Positions 6,286 to 9,296 of a stretch of DNA of 9,296 bases are shown one piece after another. The position numbers were made by a program, and so were the translations under genes. The notes below the pieces were generated by a model. That model did not search any database. It worked only from the letters and a program-made list of their open reading frames with translations, and was not told the DNA's origin. Position 1 is the first letter of the stretch; each line of letters opens with the position of its first letter. Origin of the DNA: Xanthobacteraceae bacterium (GTDB lineage Bacteria > Pseudomonadota > Alphaproteobacteria > Rhizobiales > Xanthobacteraceae); NCBI GenBank assembly GCA_030043335.1, contig JASHXX010000323.1, positions 1-9,296 on the forward strand. The letters run 5' to 3'.

Positions 6286-6573
6286 TTACCGAAATCGCCC
6301 CCAACATGCCAGCCGTCAGGCAGGGTCCGGCTGATGGTTAGTCGCTGAGTGTGGCAGGAATGTCGCACCGGCAGCCAACCGCCACCGGCCCGTTCCCGAC
6401 CACCCCGTTGAGCCACTATGACGGGCGCAAATTAAGCGAGGGTTTACCACCGGTGAGGTGAGGTGCTCTGTCGCGGTCGGCGCGCCGGAAATGTCACATT
6501 CGCGGACGATTTGCCGGCTATTTCCGCCGCTCTAAGGACGTCAACGCTCACGAAAATGGGAAACGGGGTTGCA
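6286..6573. other. non-coding spacer between divergent genes
   Basis: I see no supportable gene here. Together with 6226-6285 it forms a 348-base gap. A GTG-started frame from 6463 runs into the small gene at 6574 but its extra 37 residues look random. Points of note are a CACCGGTG palindrome (6447-6454), a repeated GAGGT just after it, and TTAA, seven bases, TTTA at 6432-6446. The last is one base off the CtrA cell-cycle box TTAA-N7-TTAA. The promoter of the small gene should lie here but I cannot place it with confidence. Confidence 0.5.
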
Positions 6574-6783
6574 ATGAAAGACGCAAGTGCCGCTACGGCC
6601 AAGAACACCGCTCAAAACAAGCGCAAGCTTCGCAAATCGGTCGACGAAAACACCGCGCTCCACCGCCGCTACGGCCAGATCGGGATTTCCGCGGTCGCGG
6701 CCGCGGTACGCTATCAAGGCAGCAGCAAGAACGCGGCGTATGCGCCGGCTGTCAGCAAAGGGCAGGATCGCGCGACGGCCTGA
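6574..6783 (+). CDS. small basic protein of unknown function (69 residues)
   Basis: A 69-residue protein I do not recognise. The N-terminal third is lysine- and arginine-rich (AQNKRKLRKSVDEN, 13-26). The middle, HRRYGQIGISAVAAAVRY (30-47), reads like a short amphipathic or helical core that could be conserved. The C-terminus is Ala-, Ser- and Lys-rich. There is no signal peptide, transmembrane segment or cysteine. Support for a real gene comes from reasonable codon use, the abrupt change from non-coding sequence upstream, and a textbook terminator 45 bases downstream on the same strand. I prefer the ATG at 6574; an in-frame ATG at 6556 and a GTG at 6463 are possible but add unconvincing sequence. 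The composition would suit binding to nucleic acid or ribosomes, which is only a guess. Confidence 0.65.
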   Translation: MKDASAATAKNTAQNKRKLRKSVDENTALHRRYGQIGISAVAAAVRYQGSSKNAAYAPAVSKGQDRATA

Positions 6784-6805
6784 TCAGGCGATCCCCGCTT
6801 GATCG

Positions 6806-6820
6806 GCTGCCGCAGGCAGC
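6806..6820 (+). other. small hairpin ahead of the terminator
   Basis: GCTGCC and GGCAGC form a perfect six-base stem around the loop GCA, in the 3' untranslated region of the 69-residue gene and eight bases before the main terminator. It may stabilise the transcript end; it has no T run of its own. Confidence 0.4.
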
Positions 6821-6827
6821 GGCGGAC

Positions 6828-6851
6828 AGGGGGACACTATGTCCCCCTTTT
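6828..6851 (+). terminator. rho-independent terminator of the 69-residue gene
   Basis: AGGGGGACA (6828-6836) pairs perfectly with TGTCCCCCT (6840-6848) around the three-base loop CTA and is followed by TTT. The nine-base GC-rich stem with a T run on the plus strand is a canonical intrinsic terminator. On the minus strand no T run follows, so it does not serve the SPW gene. Confidence 0.85.
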
Positions 6852-6924
6852 CGTTTGCCGGCATCACCATCGCGCCTTACGCTCCACCGCAGCGAATTAT
6901 CGCGCGCACTCGAGGGGAGATCGC

Positions 6925-7257
6925 TCAAGCGCTCGTTATGCGCGGCCGAATGCCGTGCGCCAGCCACACCTCGAATGCCGCGAGCGCGGCGACGACCGCA
7001 CCTATGGCGACGTCGATCGACATCGCCTCGCCGTCCTGGAAACCCATCAGCCACGGCGATACGATCAGCCAAAGCCCGGCGATCAGGTTGAGCCATTCCT
7101 CCCAGACCGCGAACGCGGCGAGCGCCGCAATCGACAGCGTGGCGATGACAATCCCAATGATCGAGGCGGTTTGGCATTGGGCGCCGGCGGGGAGGCCGAA
7201 CAGCCAGGGGATCAGATTGGCCACGTCGCATAGCTTCGCGCTCGTCCACTCATCCAT
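6925..7257 (-). CDS. SPW repeat-containing integral membrane protein
   Basis: A 110-residue hydrophobic protein with the signature WLNLIAGLWLIVSPWLMGF (55-73) that defines the SPW repeat family, small predicted membrane proteins of unknown function. A degenerate first repeat may be present at NLIPWLFGL (14-22). Membrane segments are likely at about 31-50, 55-73 and 83-101, with short polar ends. The ATG at 7257 is fixed by a GGAGG site six bases upstream; longer frames that continue further into the engB region lack any such site and are antisense to engB. It stands alone on the minus strand, divergent from engB and tail-to-tail with the small gene at 6574. No function can be assigned beyond a membrane location. 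Confidence 0.85.
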   Translation of the reverse strand: MDEWTSAKLCDVANLIPWLFGLPAGAQCQTASIIGIVIATLSIAALAAFAVWEEWLNLIAGLWLIVSPWLMGFQDGEAMSIDVAIGAVVAALAAFEVWLAHGIRPRITSA

Positions 7258-7383
7258 GACTGCCTCCATTGAGACGGCGCGCCATTGCCACGGTCGTCGC
7301 TGGTGCGGGGATCGCCGCGGACCGCCCCTCTTTTTGCTGAAACAGCGGGCCACGCACGCGGTTCCCATGGCGTCGGCCGGCGC

Positions 7384-8067
7384 GTGAAAATCGTGGCCGA
7401 TTTCTCCGCCGCCGAGATCGAGGAGGGCCGCCGGCTGTTCGCCGGCGAATGGAACTTTGTCTCGGCGGCCGGCTCGCTCGCGTCGTTGCCGCGGATGACG
7501 GGCCCCGAGGTCGCGTTTGCCGGCCGCTCCAATGTCGGCAAGTCGAGCCTGATCAACGCGCTCACCGGCCGCCGCGCGCTGGCGCGGACCTCGCATACGC
7601 CGGGCCGCACCCAAGAGCTTATTTTCTTCGGCGGACCCGGCGGCCGGCTCGTACTGGTCGATCTGCCCGGCTACGGTTACGCCGCGGCGGCCAAGGCCAA
7701 TGTCGCGGCCTGGACCAAGCTGATCCATGAATATCTGCGCGGCCGCGCCACGCTCGCCCGCGTTTATCTCCTCGTCGATGCGCGCCACGGCCTCAAGGAG
7801 ATCGACAGCGCCGTCCTCGATACGCTCGGCGAGGCCGCGGTCAGTCATGAGATCCTACTGACCAAGTGCGATCAGGTCAGCGCCGCGCTCCTCGCCGAGC
7901 GCTGCGCCGCGGTGAAGGAAGCGATGCGCAAACGGCCGGCGGCATTTCCCGACCTGATCGCGACCTCAGCGCACAGCGGCGCCGGGATCGCCGACCTGCG
8001 CGCCGCGGTGGCGCGGCTTCTCGCCGAGCGCGTCCGTCGCGGCCGCGGCGGCGGCGCGCCGGCTTGA
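7384..8067 (+). CDS. engB: ribosome biogenesis GTP-binding protein EngB (YihA/YsxC)
   Basis: A 227-residue EngB GTPase, an essential factor in late assembly of the large ribosomal subunit. All G motifs are present in order: G1 GRSNVGKSS (47-55), G2 TPGRTQ (72-77), G3 DLPGYGYA (93-100), G4 TKCD (160-163) and G5 SAHSG (195-199). The segment GEWNFVSAAGSLASLP before G1 is typical of alphaproteobacterial members. The C-terminus is Arg/Gly-rich. I place the start at GTG 7384, which gives the usual length; no ATG is available in frame upstream of the conserved core, and an upstream TTG at 7285 would add 33 poor-looking residues. No good ribosome-binding site precedes the GTG. The stop of an overlapping ATG mini-frame (7367-7387) overlaps it, so initiation may be coupled. 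The gene is followed by argB 101 bases later, a pairing usual in Hyphomicrobiales. Confidence 0.94.
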   Translation: MKIVADFSAAEIEEGRRLFAGEWNFVSAAGSLASLPRMTGPEVAFAGRSNVGKSSLINALTGRRALARTSHTPGRTQELIFFGGPGGRLVLVDLPGYGYAAAAKANVAAWTKLIHEYLRGRATLARVYLLVDARHGLKEIDSAVLDTLGEAAVSHEILLTKCDQVSAALLAERCAAVKEAMRKRPAAFPDLIATSAHSGAGIADLRAAVARLLAERVRRGRGGGAPA

Positions 8068-8102
8068 TCGCCGACAAAAAGCCACCGGGCCGAGGTGAAA
8101 CC

Positions 8103-8118
8103 GGCCGCGACGGCCTTT
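8103..8118 (+). terminator. weak hairpin with T run between engB and argB
   Basis: GGCCG and CGGCC (8103-8107 / 8111-8115) form a five-base stem around CGA followed by TTT. It could partly terminate engB transcripts or simply be a leader structure. The stem is short, so the call is tentative. Just downstream, GGCTA-AA-TAGCC (8136-8147) is a small dyad containing a possible -10 box TAAATA for argB. Confidence 0.28.
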
Positions 8119-8168
8119 CGCCGCGGTGCGGCGGCGGCTAAATAGCCTCGCCAGTCTAGGGAGCTCCC

Positions 8169-9053
8169 ATGGACGTGACGCCGTTCCAGCAGGCCCGCAT
8201 CCTGGCGGAAGCCTTGCCGTATATGCAGCGCTATGACGAGGCGACCATCGTCGTGAAGTATGGCGGCCACGCCATGGGCGAGGAGAGCGTCGCGCGCGAC
8301 TTCGCCCGCGACATCGTGCTGCTCGAGCAGACCGCGATCAATCCAATCGTGGTGCATGGCGGCGGGCCGCAGATCGAGGCGATGCTCAAGAAGGTCGGCG
8401 TGCGGTCGCAATTTGCCGGGGGGCTGCGCGTTACCGACGAACAGACGCTGGAAGTCGTCGAGATGGTTCTCGCCGGCTCGATCAACAAGCAGATGGTCGG
8501 CTACATTAACGCCGCCGGCGGCAAGGCAATCGGCTTGAGCGGCAAGGACGGCAACATGGTGATCGCGCGGAAGCTCACCCGCACCGTGGTCGATCCCGAT
8601 TCCCACATCGAGAAGGTGGTCGATCTCGGCTTCGTCGGCGAGCCGGACAAGGTCGACGTGACCGTGCTGACGCAGATCCTCGGCCGCGAGCTCATTCCGG
8701 TGCTGGCGCCGGTCGCCGCCGCGGCCAATGGCGGCACCTACAACGTCAATGCCGACACCTTTGCCGGCGCCATTGCCGGCGCGCTCAAGGCCAAGCGGCT
8801 GCTGCTCCTGACCGACGTGCCCGGCGTGCTCGACAAGTCGAAGACGCTGATCAAGCAGCTCTCCGCCGACGACGCGCGGCGGCTGATCGCCGACGGCACC
8901 ATCTCCGGCGGCATGATCCCGAAAGTCGAGACCTGCATCGACGCGCTCGAGCGCGGCGTCGAGGGCGTCGTCATCCTCGACGGCAAGGTGCCGCACGCCG
9001 TGCTGCTGGAATTGTTCACCGAGCTCGGCGCCGGCACGCTCATTCACGCCTAG
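8169..9053 (+). CDS. argB: acetylglutamate kinase (N-acetyl-L-glutamate 5-phosphotransferase)
   Basis: A 294-residue N-acetylglutamate kinase, which phosphorylates N-acetylglutamate with ATP in the second step of arginine synthesis. Landmarks are K30 in VVKYGGHAM, the glycine loop VVHGGGPQI (61-69), GLRVTD (85-90), the substrate-contact segment [16 protein letters not shown] (191-206), [10 protein letters not shown] (213-222), and K252 in SGGMIPKV near the phosphoryl-transfer site. The N-terminal helix of about 25 residues before the first strand is the feature of hexameric, arginine-inhibited kinases (Pseudomonas and Thermotoga type) and is missing from the dimeric E. coli enzyme. Feedback inhibition by arginine is therefore likely here, by family knowledge. 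ATG 8169 follows AGGGAG by five bases. The ribosome-binding site lies inside the palindrome GGGAGCTCCC (8159-8168). Confidence 0.97.
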   Translation: MDVTPFQQARILAEALPYMQRYDEATIVVKYGGHAMGEESVARDFARDIVLLEQTAINPIVVHGGGPQIEAMLKKVGVRSQFAGGLRVTDEQTLEVVEMVLAGSINKQMVGYINAAGGKAIGLSGKDGNMVIARKLTRTVVDPDSHIEKVVDLGFVGEPDKVDVTVLTQILGRELIPVLAPVAAAANGGTYNVNADTFAGAIAGALKAKRLLLLTDVPGVLDKSKTLIKQLSADDARRLIADGTISGGMIPKVETCIDALERGVEGVVILDGKVPHAVLLELFTELGAGTLIHA

Positions 9054-9062
9054 ACCGGCGGC

Positions 9063-9296
9063 TCAATGACGGCCGAGCTGTGCGATGCTTGCGCTGTCGA
9101 CGCCGCGCGGTTGGCTGAGGTTGAGCGGAAAGCCGAAAGTCATGCCGATACGCAACTCCTCGACCGGCCGGCCGTTGACCAGCGCATAGCGCGCCGCTGC
9201 ATCGAAAGAGAGTTTGTCGTTCGCCTGCCAGATCGCCCCAGCCAGGACGGAAAATGTCTGGGTTTGGTTGACGATGCTGTCGGAATAGATTTCGAA
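9063..9296 (-). CDS. C-terminal end of a probable outer-membrane beta-barrel protein (truncated by window edge)
   Basis: The last 77 residues of a protein that enters from the right edge. Several stretches alternate hydrophobic and polar residues in the manner of transmembrane beta strands: QTFSVLAGAIWQ, LSFDAAARYALV and ELRIGMTFGFPL (residues 13-24, 29-40 and 47-58 of the visible part). They are joined by short polar turns such as ANDK and NGRP. This resembles the end of outer-membrane channel proteins of the kind annotated as transporters or MetA-pathway-like proteins in alphaproteobacteria. Here about 19 residues follow the final strand. It is convergent with argB, with only nine bases between the stops. 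I cannot name a family from this fragment. Confidence 0.6.
   Translation of the reverse strand, partial: FEIYSDSIVNQTQTFSVLAGAIWQANDKLSFDAAARYALVNGRPVEELRIGMTFGFPLNLSQPRGVDSASIAQLGRH

Noticed and set aside
6463..6573. GTG-initiated 37-residue N-terminal extension of the small basic protein
   Set aside because: Although GAGG lies nearby, the added residues look like translated spacer and the composition changes abruptly at ATG 6574.
7285..7383. TTG-initiated 33-residue extension of EngB
   Set aside because: It would add residues not typical of the family before the usual N-terminus, has no ribosome-binding site, and overlaps what should be the promoter region.
6925..7848. 307-codon version of the SPW frame extending into engB
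   Set aside because: The upstream 197 codons are antisense to engB; the ATG at 7257 has a strong GGAGG site and gives the normal SPW protein size.
7872..9047. 391-codon open frame on the minus strand across engB's end and argB
   Set aside because: It is antisense to the unmistakable argB frame. In DNA this GC-rich, stops are rare in the opposite frames; the translation is low-complexity and matches no family I know.
1..9296. Defence system, toxin-antitoxin pair, prophage or mobile element
   Set aside because: I looked for nuclease, transposase, integrase and paired small-gene signatures, terminal inverted repeats and tRNA-adjacent sites and saw none; the genes are ordinary metabolic and housekeeping families.

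Overview
The window is about 9.3 kb of GC-rich chromosomal DNA with densely packed genes. The proteins look alphaproteobacterial, and the order Hyphomicrobiales (Rhizobiales; the Bradyrhizobium / Rhodopseudomonas / Pseudolabrys neighbourhood) fits best. That placement rests on the style of the acyl-CoA ligase, on the engB-argB gene pair, and on the YkuD lipoprotein. It is inference from protein resemblance, not a database result. I see no insertion sequence, prophage, CRISPR array, tRNA or rRNA gene.

Layout, left to right. Positions 1-696 (minus) hold the N-terminal 232 residues of an AMP-forming acyl-CoA ligase that runs off the left edge. At 977-1183 (minus) is a 68-residue molbindin (Mop). 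It has a clear intrinsic terminator behind it, and in front of it a sigma-70-type promoter whose -10 box overlaps a half-site resembling the ModE molybdate operator. At 1304-2014 (minus) is a histidine phosphatase. Divergent from it, 2157-3545 (plus), is a class III omega-aminotransferase. A glutathione S-transferase family gene (3599-4363, minus) is divergent from a LysR-type regulator (4528-5523, plus). Their shared AT-rich spacer carries a 28-bp interrupted dyad that could be the regulator's operator. Convergent with the regulator is an L,D-transpeptidase lipoprotein (5551-6225, minus).

The right-hand part begins with a 347-bp spacer, then a 69-residue basic protein I do not recognise (6574-6783, plus), closed by a textbook rho-independent terminator. 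Next come an SPW-repeat membrane protein (6925-7257, minus), the ribosome-assembly GTPase EngB (7384-8067, plus) and N-acetylglutamate kinase ArgB (8169-9053, plus). Finally there is the C-terminal end of a probable outer-membrane beta-barrel protein (9063-9296, minus) that enters from the right edge.

Most genes are single-gene units on alternating strands with unrelated jobs: fatty-acid activation, molybdate storage, amine metabolism, detoxification, cell-wall cross-linking, ribosome assembly and arginine synthesis. I do not see a defence system or other multi-gene novel system. The parts most worth a second look are regulatory or small: the Mo-box over the mop promoter, an exact 18-nt repeat shared by two convergent gene junctions, the dyad between the GST and LysR genes, the unrecognised 69-residue protein, and the SPW gene sitting where yidC is often found upstream of engB.
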